Origin: Spironucleus salmonicida
Taxonomy: Eukaryota; Fornicata; Diplomonadida; Hexamitidae
DNA length: 64,000 nt
Reading direction: 5' to 3'
Assembly: GCA_000497125.2 (NCBI GenBank)
Contig: CM035318.1
Coordinates: 1,670,001-1,734,000, forward strand
Below are positions 1-12,375 of the stretch, in pieces; position 1 is the stretch's first letter, and the number at the start of each line of letters is the position of its first letter. The notes below the pieces were generated by a model. The model was not told the DNA's origin and searched no databases. It saw nothing but the letters and a program-made list of their open reading frames with translations. The translations under genes and the position numbers were made by a program.

Positions 1-2556
1 ATATAAAACAACTAGCAATCTATTCAAAAAGAAACTATAATTAGTAATAAAAACATCGATATTAATATTTTTGGTATTAGAGCTTAATCATCTATTTAAT
101 AAATAATAACAGACCATTTATCTTCTTTAAGTGATATGACTGAAGATAGTATTAACGATTTACCAATATAAAAAGCTGATATATAATTTTACTTATCTAA
201 AACTAAATAAAATATTAAGGAATCATAGTCTTAAGTACTGTTATACTCATAAGAGCTCTCTGATATTAAAATATAAAATTAAGAGTAGCCATTGAATACA
301 ATTTGTACTTTACATGAATAATCATTTGGAAATCTTATATAAAATATTTCAACAACGGATTCTTATATTTATAATGAAGAAATGGATTCCATGGCAACTC
401 AGCAAAAGTAAGCAGTATAACATAGGCATTATTAAAATATCCTCAATTCTCCTTTTAAAGAAGTAAAAGATATTAATAACAGAATAATTTAATTCAGATC
501 CACCCACGAGAGGGGAGATGAATCATGCAGATCCACCCACGAGAGGTAAGATGAACCTGGCAGATCCACCCACGAGTGGTAAGATGAACCTGGCAGATCC
601 ACCCACGAGTGGTAAGATGAACCTGGCAGATCCACCCACGAGAGGTAAGATGAACCTGGCAGATCCACCCACGAGTGGTAAGATGAACCTGGCAGATCCA
701 CCCACGAGTGGTAAGATGAACCTGGCAGATCCACCCACGAGAGGTAAGATGAACCTGGCAGATCCACCCACGAGTGGTAAGATGAACCTGGCAGATCCAC
801 CCACGAGTGGTAAGATGAACCTGGCAGATCCACCCACGAGTGGTAAGATGAACCTGGCAGATCCACCCACGAGTGGTAAGATGAATCATGCAGATCCACC
901 CACGAAAGGTAAGATGAACCTGGCAGATCCACCCACGAGTGGTAAGATGAACCTGGCAGATCCACCCACGAGTGGTAAGATGAACCTGGCAGATCCACCC
1001 ACGAGTGGTAAGATGAATCATGCAGATCCACCCACGAAAGGTAAGATGAACCTGGCAGATCCACCCACGAGTGGTAAGATGAACCTGGCAGATCCACCCA
1101 CGAAAGGTAAGATGAATCATGCAGATCCACCCACGAGTGGTAAGATGAATCATGCAGATCCACCCACGAAAGGTAAGATGAACCTGGCAGATCCACCCAC
1201 GAGTGGTAAGATGAACCTGGCAGATCCACCCACGAGAGGGGAGATGAATCATGCAGATCCACCCACGAGAGGTAAGATGAACCTGGCAGATCCACCCACG
1301 AGAGGGGAGATGAATCATGCAGATCCACCCACGAGTGGTAAGATGAACCTGGCAGATCCACCCACGAGTGGTAAGATGAACCTGGCAGATCCACCCACGA
1401 GAGGGGAGATGAATCATGCAGATCCACCCACGAGAGGTAAGATGAATCATGCAGACCCACCCACGAGTGGTAAGATGAACCTGGCAGATCCACCCACGAG
1501 AGGGGAGATGAATCATGCAGATCCACCCACGAGAGGTAAGATGAATCATGCAGATCCACCCACGAGTGGTAAGATGAACCTGGCAGATCCACCCACGAGA
1601 GGGGAGATGAATCATGCAGATCCACCCACGAGTGGTAAGATGAACCTGGCAGATCCACCCACGAGAGGTAAGATGAATCATGCAGATCCACCCACGAAAG
1701 GTAAGATGAATCATGCAGATCCACCCACGAGTGGTAAGATGAATCATGCAGATCCACCCACGAAAGGTAAGACGAATCATAAGCATAGACAAATAAGTTA
1801 CTTTTATCATAAAGATTTAAATTTTAAAATTATATTACAAATTTTAAGTAAGAATCTAATAGATAATACTAAGATTTGTACAATAATTTTAAGAAGTTCA
1901 AGGATTTTGCTTAGTCAAAGCTAGTCAAGGCAAAATAAATGTACATTTCCGCATTTGAGACTAGCTAAAAATCATAGCATATTTGTTCCAGTTTGCTACT
2001 TGAAAATAGCCAGCAAAATAACTAAGTACTTGGATATATCATGAAAATTTAAGATCTTAATTTTCAGATATAATAAATTTCCGCAGATTAATAGCTTTTA
2101 GAATAAGCATTTAGACATGCATTATCAGCATATAAAGTGTAAAATATATAAAATTAGGAATAAAAATACTACATTTCCGTATCAGTTTAAGCTGGTGATC
2201 ATTTAGCTTTTCATGAGGACTCATATGATGTTCTAGGTGGTATTATTACCAAATAATAAAAGTTAATTCAATTTGATTAAACAACTAATACTAATTTTGA
2301 AAATTTCTAGGGCTAAAAACTAGATAATAATATTATTTATAGTTTTAACCAATTACTAGAGAAATATGAAGAATTAAATAAGGTTAATAAACTATAATAA
2401 TAACTAATTAGTATTTAATAATAATTAACTTAAGAGAAATGTAAATCACTAAGGTTTTAACAATAATCTAATGTATATAAATCAGAATTATATAATAGTT
2501 AGATAAAATTATCTGATATGGATTAATCTGGTTTAAAGTTAAGTTATGTAAAGTGA
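1..2556 (+). CDS. Gln-rich repeat protein with coiled-coil C-terminus (5' end outside window)
   Basis: Frame 1 is open from the first base to the TGA at 2554-2556 when TAA/TAG are read as Gln, giving at least 851 residues. Residues about 1-164 are Ser/Gln/Asn-rich. Residues about 165-594 are 39 tandem 11-residue units of the form RSTHEWQDEPG with small variants (Arg or Lys for Trp, Gly for Gln, Ser-Cys for Pro-Gly). The tail is Gln/Leu/Asn-rich and looks coiled-coil. The repeat is 33 bp, a multiple of three, so copy number can change without breaking the frame. The true start lies left of the window. I recognise no family. The kinase on the other strand ends 33 bp downstream. Seen: open frame and repeats. 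Inferred: a structural or surface scaffold role, weakly. Confidence 0.8.
495..1781 (+). repeat. Tandem array of 39 x 33-bp units inside the coding region
   Basis: Units start every 33 bases from 495 to 1749 with no phase break. The constant core is cagatccacccacgag. Variation sits at two spots: agtgg/agagg/aaagg after the core, and aacctgg versus aatcatg near the unit end. The two unit types are interspersed, which suggests homogenisation by unequal exchange. Other frames and the opposite strand are also open through the array, but only because the unit is in register and lacks stops. Confidence 0.97.
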
Positions 2557-2589
2557 ATAATAATATTTATAATTATATTATTAATATAT

Positions 2590-4014
2590 TCAATATTAAT
2601 CTCCGTCTAAACTAAGCCTCAAATCTTTTATTTCATGTTTATCACAATAAGTATCAATTGAAGTTTCTGATATACTTACATCCTAAATGTCATAGTCTAG
2701 ACAGCTATCTTAATTAATATTTAATAAACTGGTGCTAAAATCTGTGGTAATTGTCTACAATTCCTTATGTTAATTAAATATTAATTGAGTTTAATCAATT
2801 AGATTAATAATAATTTGCTATTTTCCTTCATCACACAAATAGCGCCAATCCTCAATATTTAATTGTTTAACATTATTTTGAATACTAGCATACTTTTTGC
2901 ATCTTTAACAAAATTTTTTAAACAAATATCCACAATTACATTTTAATATAACAAATTCCTAATATTTCGCCTTAAAATATGCAGATAAAAAATTATCAGC
3001 ATCTTATTCTAATTTAAATATAAGTTTTAATTTATCACATGTTATTTCTTTCTTCTTAGATCTAATAATATTTAACTTATTTAAACATAAACTAATATCT
3101 AGTTTTATTTTGCAATATGATGTTAAAATTATCTCTTATTTTTTTTTAAATGGCTCTTTCTTAAGAATACAGTTAAATAAGACTCGTTCTCCTGGTTCTA
3201 GCTTATTATAATAATTAGTTGTCCAAATTCTTTCTTAAAGATTTTATGAGAACAAATTATTTTAATCCCCTAACTTTAATTCCATTGATTCTTATATATA
3301 TGGGATATTTAATTAAGTCATATTGATTTTAGAACAATTAAATAATGGATCTTTTAAAGCATGTTTAAAATTAATAATTATTTCTGACTAATTAGGATAT
3401 ATTAGTGAATCAATAAATTATTAAAGTTATTAATCTTAAATAATGAATTTTTTATCGAACTATCCAGTTAACATAAATATTAATATTCCAGTTATTGCAT
3501 AGATATCAATAATCTAAGCCTAACAACGAGCTATAGGTTAATATAATAAATTACCTACTAGATTATTTTCAGTATTATGTTTTTAACAGTATGATCCAAA
3601 ATCACAAAGTTTAAAATATCCATTTCTAGATAATATAAAATTTTATGGTTTGATATCCCGGTGTGCTAGCCCTTATTTATGTAAGTACTAAACACATCTA
3701 AGTAATTGTGAAAATATCTTAGATGCATTTGATTATGAAAGTGGCCCAAATATATTTATAAATTAGAATAAGTCACAAATACCTAGTTCTAATAATAACT
3801 AAGTGTCAGTTGACCCAATACGATTTACAAAAAATTGAGGATTATTATTTGTTTTGTAAAAAAGTATTTCATTATTTACTTCTGGTTCATTAATCATATG
3901 TTTGAAATCCTTAATAGCTATAATATATTTGCTAAATATTAAGGCAGAATATATTTTGCTAAAAGATCCTTACCCAATTTAAGTGATTATTGTAATAAAT
4001 GATTTTAAATTCAT
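2590..4014 (-). CDS. Eukaryotic-type protein kinase
   Basis: 474 residues from the ATG at 4014 to TGA at 2590. The glycine loop reads GQGSFS (residues 14-19), the ATP-anchoring lysine is in AIK (about residue 35), the catalytic loop is HRDIKPQN with Asp about 120, and DFG follows about 20 residues later. The activation segment is odd: where most kinases have GTxxYxAPE, this has GNLLYQPIAR, so the APE glutamate is not obvious. The usual DxxAxG of helix F is present as DIYAITG. The C-terminal third is Gln/Arg/Lys-rich without a recognised domain. No regulatory domain is visible, so the subfamily is left open. It is transcribed away from the membrane gene at 4096, 81 bp apart. Active kinase is likely, though the altered P+1 region could affect substrate choice. 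Confidence 0.88.
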
Positions 4015-4095
4015 TTTAAAAGTATATAATTAATATACATAGTAAAGCTATATAATATTAGTATTAGTAGTTTCAATTTCGAAGTTTCACTTTCT

Positions 4096-4713
4096 ATGAA
4101 TTTCTAGACTAAATCCAGAGTAAATATATTGTTTTATTTATAATTAGGATTAACATTTTTAAGCATCTAATATTTGTTTTAATGGTTTCGTACTATGAAT
4201 AAATTTGTATTAATATACATAATTAAAATTTACTATATAATATCTTTATAATTTACGCTGCATAATACTTCTAGATCTTATAAAACTTCTAGGAGTGGAA
4301 TACGGAATAGTAGCTCTATTAATAAACAAGCATAAATTCATAACTTTGTTAATGATAAAATTCAATTAAATTTAAGTGAAATAAATTTCTAGTGGATTAT
4401 ATTACATTAGGCTTATAATTAAAAGTTATATTTAACGACATAATTATGTAATAGTTACTACCTATAAATCCAAAGAAAACACATACTCATTACTTATTAT
4501 AGCATATTTTCATAAAAATAATTGCTTAAATCTAATAATATTATATAATACGTGTAGTTTCATAAATAATATGCCAAGCAATATATAAATATAATTTTAT
4601 AACTATATTTAGTCTTATTAACTTATTAGTTGCTTTATATAATCATAATTTTATATGATTCAGAAATATTTTTATTGTTTATAATAAATTATGTAAAGTA
4701 TAAACAATGGTGA
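4096..4713 (+). CDS. Putative multi-pass membrane protein
   Basis: A 205-residue ORF (TAA/TAG as Gln) starting at an ATG 81 bp from the divergent kinase. It contains several hydrophobic stretches, for example NILFYLQLGLTFLSI near the start and INIILQLYLVLLTYQLLYII near residue 170, separated by a polar Ser/Arg/Asn segment. The same frame stays open after its TGA until another TGA at 4984. A 42-nt stretch at 4697-4738 begins GTAAAG and ends TATAG, and removing it would skip the first TGA in frame. The longer version would overlap the phosphatase gene on the other strand by about 100 bp. No family recognised. The long stop-free run and plausible composition support a gene; the 3' end is uncertain. 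Confidence 0.45.
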
Positions 4714-4880
4714 TTCTGTTTATTATTTATATAGTGTTCTACTATTTTATTTAAATTTATGTACTAAACTTAAAAATAAATTACATCTGATGAGAATGAA
4801 ATCTATATGTTATAAAAATACTATTATTTAAGTATAAATTGTTGTATTTATATGCTTACAAATCTTATATAAAAATTTGA

Positions 4881-5678
4881 TCACTAAAATTAGTTAAGTT
4901 AACGCTCTAAACCATAAACCAAGCAACTATAGCTAAGTAATTTTTTTAAAAAAACTTCTAGATCTATAAGCTCATTATCAGACTGACCCTCAAATTCATT
5001 GACTGGAAGGCAATTATCATATTAAAAAGCACAAGAGATATAATTATCATCAATAAGTATAGTATTTTTAAGATCTCTTCCTAGAACTCTAAGATCTTTA
5101 ATATATGCTCCTTTTAAGTGTGTACATGCGGCTCGAGATAATGCTTATAGCGGTTATTTAATAAATTATTATATATACGTGACTCTATTTCTAACATATT
5201 AATTTTCTCCAGCACTCCAAATTATAATCTCAAAGTATTTATCTAGAAATATAAGAAATTCAGGCAAGAAATTGCGGTACGAAGTATATAATCCATCACT
5301 ATATTAGATATTAATACATGAGGTATTTTAAGGCAAGCTAGTTGAATATAAAATTGTTTTATCTAGATCTAATACAATAGTTGGATGCTTCATTAATTAT
5401 GGCGAAAGTAATGGCGTAATTCTATGGATTTATTTAATTTTAATGAACTTATTCGTAAATAGTGCTCTGTATTTTAAGATTGTTTCTTATTGTTATGATT
5501 TAGTTGGCTTTTAAATCTCTAAATAGCTATATACCATTTTATAATATTTATCCTTATTTTTAATATTCATTATTTATTTAAATCTATCTTATTGAAGTAT
5601 AGTATTTGAATTGTCTGATGGGGATTCATTATCCCTAAATAATATTAGTTCCTTGAACCTTAATTATTTTTTATTCAT
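4881..5678 (-). CDS. SCP/NIF-family (FCP1-like) phosphatase
   Basis: 265 residues. The HAD-type catalytic motif DLDKT is at residues 104-108, matching the DxDxT signature of small CTD phosphatases and Dullard-type proteins, whose first Asp forms the phospho-intermediate. Motif II/III features follow: IIIWSAG (the usual xxVFTAS position), then HLKGAYIKDLRVLGRDL and ILIDD, which correspond to the KDL and DD motifs of the family. The N-terminal ~95 residues are polar and variable. Family members dephosphorylate phosphoserine in RNA polymerase II CTD or lipin-type targets; which applies here cannot be read from sequence. The ATG at 5678 lies 54 bp from the divergent WD40 gene. The 3' end faces the small membrane ORF. 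Confidence 0.85.
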
Positions 5679-5732
5679 TTTATATAAGTATATTAATATA
5701 TATAATTAATAATCTATCTACATTCTAAATCA

Positions 5733-8700
5733 ATGTAGCTTACAGAAATTGCCACAATTCCGCCCGGGGCATAACTATGGTCTCCGTCAGTCATGACAAC
5801 GACTTAAAAATTTTTTATTTATGCATCAACTCATTCAATTTATATTTACTAGAGATCTCCTATTATTATTTTCGTTCGGGCTATTTCTTTGAATAATGCT
5901 ATTATTTGTGCTATGACTGCAAATGAAAAACATATTGTTGCTGCTGGAAATGATAAAAAAGTTTATTTTTATGATATTTAAACTTTTGAACCTATCAGAG
6001 AGGTACTTTTAGCTAGGTCAGATCCTCCAATTTCTATTTAATTCCACCATCATATTTAAGACACTGTATTACTTATTTATTAAGGATATCCATATTCAGG
6101 AATTGATGGGGAAATGAGATCTATTAACGTTGTTTCAGGTCAGTCGATTACTTTAATAAATAATCTTGATAAACCAACATAGATGATTTGTTCACCACAC
6201 AGAGCAGAGGTTTCAATTTCTTTTGAAGATGGATAAATTAAATAGTTTGGTCTTTCAAAGGAGGGGAATATTGTATATGAAAGAGTTTTATTAAAGTCTG
6301 ATTTGTAAATAATTGACTAATAAAAAGTATCACAATCTATAAGTAACGATTAGACTCCATCATCAAAATAAATAATTGATATTGTTAACGATTTTAGAAA
6401 AGCTTTAAGAGAAGAAAATTATATTATAGCATGTACTGGTATATCTTACGACCCAAAAAGTTCTGATTATTTTTTAGCCTGTTGGTCCTTTGGAATACAT
6501 GTTTTATTTAGTTCCTTAACAGGATAAGCATTATAAATGTATTAACCTCAGACTACCGGAATTACTTCAATTAATTATTCATAAACCATATCAGGTAGAT
6601 TTTATACAACAGATGGCACAACAGGTGTTTATAGAGAATGGAATGTTTCATAAAATAGATAAATTAATGAGTATCGAGTTTCAGGAACAATATTATTTAG
6701 GACTCATGTAGGTGGATATTAAAATGCACATGGGTTTTCCGATGCTTTACATTTTGTTGATTAAGAGGGACGAGTAACAGTTATAGAACCTCATAATTAA
6801 AAAATTCTATATGAAACAAAATAGAATCATTCTGAAGCGGTTCTTAGTATAGACATAGATCCACTAGATAGTTAAATATTTTGCACATCTAGTTATGATG
6901 GCACAACTAGATAATGGTCGCTAGAAAATTTTAACTACAAAGGTGATATTGGGCGATAGTAATCTATTGTTTGTACATCAGTTACATATAAAAATTCTTC
7001 GATAACATAAAAAATTGTATAAGATAAGAGAAAATTATTTTAGTTTAGTAAAATGGAATCTGGAATTCAATCAATTTACATAGGAAATGTCATTGTATCG
7101 GCGTACAAAAACGGTTTAATAGTGGCATTTGATAAAATAACAGGACGACCAATTATTAATATATTTACCCCAGATACTCAATACAAATCTACTTTATAAG
7201 ATGGAATTGTTGATTTTATTACAGATTAAGAAGTAAGTTTAGTTTAGTAGAAAAAATTTATTTAATATTTTAAAATAAAATGTATGGCTTATGCAGATAG
7301 TTATTTATATACAGGATGGCGTGATTCATCGATCAGAATTATGAAAATTTAAATATTGGAATCAGATAAGCATGGTATTATTATTACATCAAATTTTGTA
7401 GCATCTATTAGTATAGCAAAATTATTACGGGTAGCTATTGATGCCAATCTATAAATTACTCATCTGCAAGCAGTTGATAATTTATTATATGTTTATACAT
7501 CAAAGTCGATGTTTTTAGTATTTGATATAAGTCAGTTTAAAGATTAATGCTCTAATCTGAAATCTATGAATGATAAAGAGGAAAGCCAGTTAATAAAACA
7601 AACATATGCAACTTTTAGTAAATAAAAATATTTTATAGGAAATATGAGCTCAAAATTTGACGAGGGTCAAATTATTTCACATTCTAAATCTATTTACGAT
7701 GTATCGTTCTCTGATAGGTAATTTAATTAATGTTTAGTGGTAGAACCTTCTAAATTGGAGTTGCAGTTTATGGAAACTTATGACTAATCTAAGCCTGATA
7801 AAATTATTCATTTGGTAGATGATCAAGGTTATTATACAACATTGGTTTAATTAGGTAAGTCTGTATAGGATATTATATTTAAAATTGCCTCTGTCTATTA
7901 AGAAAAGTTAAAATCTTAGTAGTCATAATTTAGATAACAGTTTGGCTTAACTTGTGTTAAAAAAATAAATGATTTAAATGTAGTAATAGGTGGATCAGAT
8001 GGAGTATTGTCTATTATTAATTGGTCTCAAAGGTAGGATTAGAAAATGGTGGCATTTTTAAAGAGTACTAAATCAGATATCACAACGTGCCATGTAACAT
8101 AGAATAATATATTAATAGGATGTTTTGATGGTTCAATAAAAATTATTAATTACCATATGGCAGGAATCGATTCGTAAGTGTATTTAAATACAGTATAAAG
8201 TGTATTATTAGAAAAAAGAGATTACCTATAGTAAGAGTTAATTTCTTGTAAATAATATTTTGGAGATATTTATTAAATTGACAACTTGATAGATATTTTA
8301 CAAAATAAAATGAATATATGTGCTCCTTTTAGTCCATTGTCATCAAAATAGCTTTATTCTAGAGGTAAGCTAGTACTGTTTACACTATTATATTAGTTTT
8401 GTCAACAATGCGGCATTAAACTAGAAGACCATTTGGATATTTTGGCATTAGAAGTTACAGAAATTATTGCCTCGAATACCACAGAAAAGTATTCATTATA
8501 TAATGAATGTCAAAAATTATTGAAAAATAAATACAACATTTATAACTAAGGATAACTTGATTCGTCTTAGCCTATTAAATAACGATTATAGTCTATTTTT
8601 AAATATATTCTTTAATTAAGCTTATCTTTTTAATGTCATACTCTCCTTTCAGATCTTTTTTGGGAATTGGGTTTATATTAAGAATCACTATTAACTGCAT

Positions 8701-10019
8701 AGTTTGTCAACACTGAATATTGGTAGGAAAAAGCTACGAAATTAACAATTTAGAGAATGTCATCAACTTATCAACACTAAATGAATCCAATTGGAGATAG
8801 ATATTAATTTTAGGCTTAGATCTCAGCGTCATTTTTTAAGCAACTAAAAGCTATTAAAGAAGCCCAGGAAAGTTGTTCCTTAGAATAAGTTAACAACATT
8901 ATAAACTCTTTTTTGAAAACAGGGCGTTTTGGTTCGGCAAAAATATTGCTAAGTACAATTATATTTTTATCAGATATTGAAAGATTATATTTATCTTAAA
9001 TAATATCATTTGCTATTGTTAATTACTTTTGCTCTCTTTCTTCACCTATTTTTGGTATTTATGAGCTTATATAAGAAAAAATGTATAAATAAGCGATTTA
9101 AACTTTAATATTATCAGGAGAATATCAATTATTTTTATTTATTGCTCCATTTTTACGTCTAATTGATGAATTTAATCCTCTAGTTTAAACTGTATTAGTA
9201 GATTAATTAATAAAATTTACAGATTTTAACCTAATTAATATTCCATAAAATGCTAATTAAGTAGATAGGTAGTTTATTTGTTAAGACATAAATTTAAATG
9301 AAATTATGAATTATTTCACTCTTAGTTTTGATTTGATGTAAGCGTAAAACGGATTTGTTGCGCTTTAGTAGTAAACATTAGAACTATAAAATATAATAGA
9401 TATTTCTCACTATATAAGATATTCAATATGCTTGGAGTTATTAAATAAGGATATTCCTAATTTATAGGAAAATATTACTTTAGAGGAAATTGTCTTATCT
9501 CCAGAATTGAAGGAAAAACTAATTAAAAGATTCAATTAACGTCAAGATTTACCTTTTTGTAAGTAAACTTTTAAGCTTATTAATACTATACTATTGAAAT
9601 TTGAAATTACTAGTGATAATGCAATGAAATCATGTTTATAGTTATAATGGATTTGCAAACATTTAAGTCTCCTAAATAATAGAGAAATAGCAGTGACAAA
9701 ATCACCAGCATTTGCAAAGTATTTGATAATTGGCGCACTTTGTTCACTAAAAATAGGTCAATTTAAGTCATTTAGAAGTATGGTAGCAAGTGCAAATCGC
9801 GCAATTAAAAAACTTAACTTATAAAATGAAAGTATTTTAGATATTATAAATCAAGATCTCTCTAAATTTTATGACGATATGATAGCAAAATTAGATGATT
9901 CTACCATTTAAATTATTTTTAATGGTAGAAGTATATTTGAGAATGCAGAGAAACCATGCTACAGCTTATTTTGTCCTATGGACAGAGGCATGAATTGGAG
10001 CATTGGGATATTTAACTGA
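5733..10019 (+). CDS. Large WD40-repeat protein with helical C-terminus
   Basis: 1428 residues, intron-free. The N-terminal half contains repeated beta-propeller-like blades: segments such as HIVAAGNDKKVYFYD, IFCTSSYDGTTRQWS, LYTGWRDSSIRIMKI and VVIGGSDGVLSIINW fit the WD40 strand pattern, probably two propellers. From about residue 880 on, the protein becomes alpha-helical and Leu/Gln-rich, like the TPR-type tails of trafficking and IFT-associated WD proteins. The start resembles metazoan WDR17 (a Trp/Pro segment followed by SIYIYQ), but this is only a suggestion from memory. The ATG at 5733 is the first in frame after the divergent phosphatase. Likely a scaffold in a large complex; the exact complex is not readable. 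Confidence 0.85.
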
Positions 10020-10069
10020 CGGTTTATTTATATTATATTCAATATTCAATATTTATTGTCCGCTTAAAA

Positions 10070-12298
10070 ATGAATCTTATTCCTCTAAATTCTGTAAAAT
10101 TAACTCAATAGACTTAATCATTTTAATATTTCAATAATATAATAAAAATAAGTACAAATGTAAGCACATAATTACAATCTGCATTTGAGCTGGATTAAAA
10201 TCGTAATAAATTTAATCTAGTTAAAAAGTTTCCAAATCAATTAGTTCACTAACTATATATTTATTTGGATAGTTTTTCCAGAACATAAATTGAAAGTATG
10301 CTCGAGACGTAATTTTAATTATTTACTAGCTAGTAAATGACTTATCTTAATTCGTAACCTAATGATTCTCAATTAATTTTAGTTTGTGACGTAATTATTG
10401 GTTAAATTCTTACAGTACCATAGAAATAATCACTACCGCCCCCATTAGGTTTTGATTCTTATGCAGTTGTGCCGTCTTAATTTTTCATCGAAACAAGCTC
10501 CCAGTTAGATAACATTTAATATATAATTTTTAACCCATCACGTATAGTTCCTACATATTTTCTTATTACTTAGAAGATTTAAAAGCACTTAAATTAAATT
10601 AAATTTTGTGAAATTTGCTAACATGTTTTTACTAAAAAAATTTAATTCGAATCTTACTTTAATTCAAACAAGCTAATTAGCACTCCACCTTTGCAACCAA
10701 ATTTCGCCTCTATATATTGTTAAAATGATAATATTAAATTGTGCACTTTTTGTGATCAAAATTTACATTAGACACCTGCTCTTTAGCTACATAAACGATA
10801 ACATATAAACGATTAAAATAAATTTGAGGACTGCGAAATTCATAAATCCTAATTATTATATTATTGCTAAAGTAAAAATACTTGGCACTGTCATGAATGT
10901 TTACTATCTATCAATTTATAATAATAAAATTATTTAAATGCATAAGATATGATCTCTGAAATGAGTTAATTCAACGCTATGCTTAATGTTTCACAATATG
11001 TTGAAAAAATGAGAAACTTAATTCTCCAAATAAAAAAGTGTGTTTAAAAATCTGAAGAGAGTTTAATATCTGATTTTAAGAAAAACTTAACACAAGTGTA
11101 AAAAATTGGCCAATTTTAAATCTAACTTATCTTAGGTTAAATCTTAGGAATTTAATAATTAGATTCAATCAACCAAAAATTTTTAAAAGTTGAATAAAAT
11201 ACTGAGTTTACCAGTAATTTACAATTAGAGGTATTTTTGTAGTAAAAACAATACTATCAAAATAATTAGCTTATTTTTGATAACTTGGATTAATTTGGAT
11301 ATGAATTTGAATCAGAAATTTTAGAAAAATTATCAGAAAATTTATAAAATATATAGTAAATTAGTAATGACAAAAGTAAAGAAATGAATAATATTGTTGA
11401 TAATATTGTAAAATATAGATTATATGGAATTTAAGGAATATCTCCATATTAAAAATGGGAGATATATAATTCAAATGATGAAAATACTTCATAAACAGAT
11501 ATTTTTGAAAATATTTATTAAACAACATAATTATTCAACAAAAGTAGTGTGTAAGTGGTTATTACTGATAGAACAGTAGATTCCCAAAAGATGGATTATA
11601 ATACTACGTAAATGACTGTTTCTAAACTAAGCAGTACATAATAATCATATAGTAAAATACTTTTTGAAAAATCAAGTGCTGAATCGTATTTAAACTCTGT
11701 ATTTGATGATAATAAATAACCACAAATAAAACAATAGAATTAACCTAAATTATCAAGCTTTATATAAGATTAACCTTTAAAAATTTAGATTGATTTAACT
11801 ATTCCCTAGTAATCAACTGTTGATGAATAATATATTTTGGTTAATAAATTGTATAAAATTGATGATAAAAACTTATTACTTCCATTTACTCCATTTGAAT
11901 AATATTATAATGACTCTATTAGATAAGTATATTATATTACTTGCCATTATGCTAAATTAGCATTTGGCTGGAATAAATTACGATTAGTATAACCTATCAT
12001 TAATTAAATAAATGTTACTTATATATTTTCTTAAGGAAACTAGAATAAAGGCGTACTCTTTATTAAGAGTCAAAATAGTGTTTTCGTCATTTCTTCATTT
12101 AAAGGAGGTAATGATTTTATAATTGATATAACTAGAAATCAAGTAACTCTTAATATAAATGTATAGTGTTTGTAAGATTCTCTATAAATTAATAAAGGAA
12201 TATAAGTAGAAGTATTGTTGAATGAAAGATAAATTATTTATGGAAGTATTATTGAATAAATCGTTTCAATTGATTGGTTTGATATGTTGATTGAGTGA
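10070..12298 (+). CDS. B-box zinc-finger protein with a PARP-like N-terminal segment
   Basis: 742 residues, 50 bp after the WD40 gene. Residues ~100-165 resemble the C-terminal half of a PARP catalytic domain: LVCDVIIGQIL, then PPPLGFDSYAVVPSQF, then YIIFNPSRIVPTYFLI, equivalent to the LLCxVxLG, PPxGxDSV and EYxIYxxxQxxPxYLI blocks. The N-terminal half of such a domain, with its first NAD-binding His, is not recognisable. Residues ~185-285 hold Cys/His pairs, CEICQHVF, CTFCDQNLH and CEIHKSQLLYYC followed by CHEC, typical of B-box fingers. A coiled coil follows (residues ~295-440) and then a globular C-terminus of ~150 residues. B-box plus coiled coil resembles TRIM proteins, but no RING finger is present. 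PARP similarity is an inference from memory. Confidence 0.75.
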
Positions 12299-12375
12299 AA
12301 TATTTTATTAGATTTATTATTTCTATTTTCATTTATTGATTATTATTAATATATTTAATAAAATCAGACTTTATA

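Noticed and set aside
495-1781. CRISPR-like array
   Set aside because: Units are contiguous with no unique spacers, lie inside a coding frame, and the host is eukaryotic.
489-1924. Long ORFs on both strands across the 33-bp array
   Set aside because: They arise because the unit length is a multiple of three and lacks stops. Only frame 1 on the plus strand continues into non-repeat coding sequence on both sides.
4711-4713. TGA as a recoded (selenocysteine or Trp) codon
   Set aside because: All well-supported genes in the window end in TGA, and no SECIS-like hairpin was noticed. An intron or a true stop is simpler.
10369-10843. Minus-strand gene with a signal-peptide-like start
   Set aside because: It needed an invented intron, and the whole stretch lies inside the continuous plus-strand B-box gene at 10070-12298.
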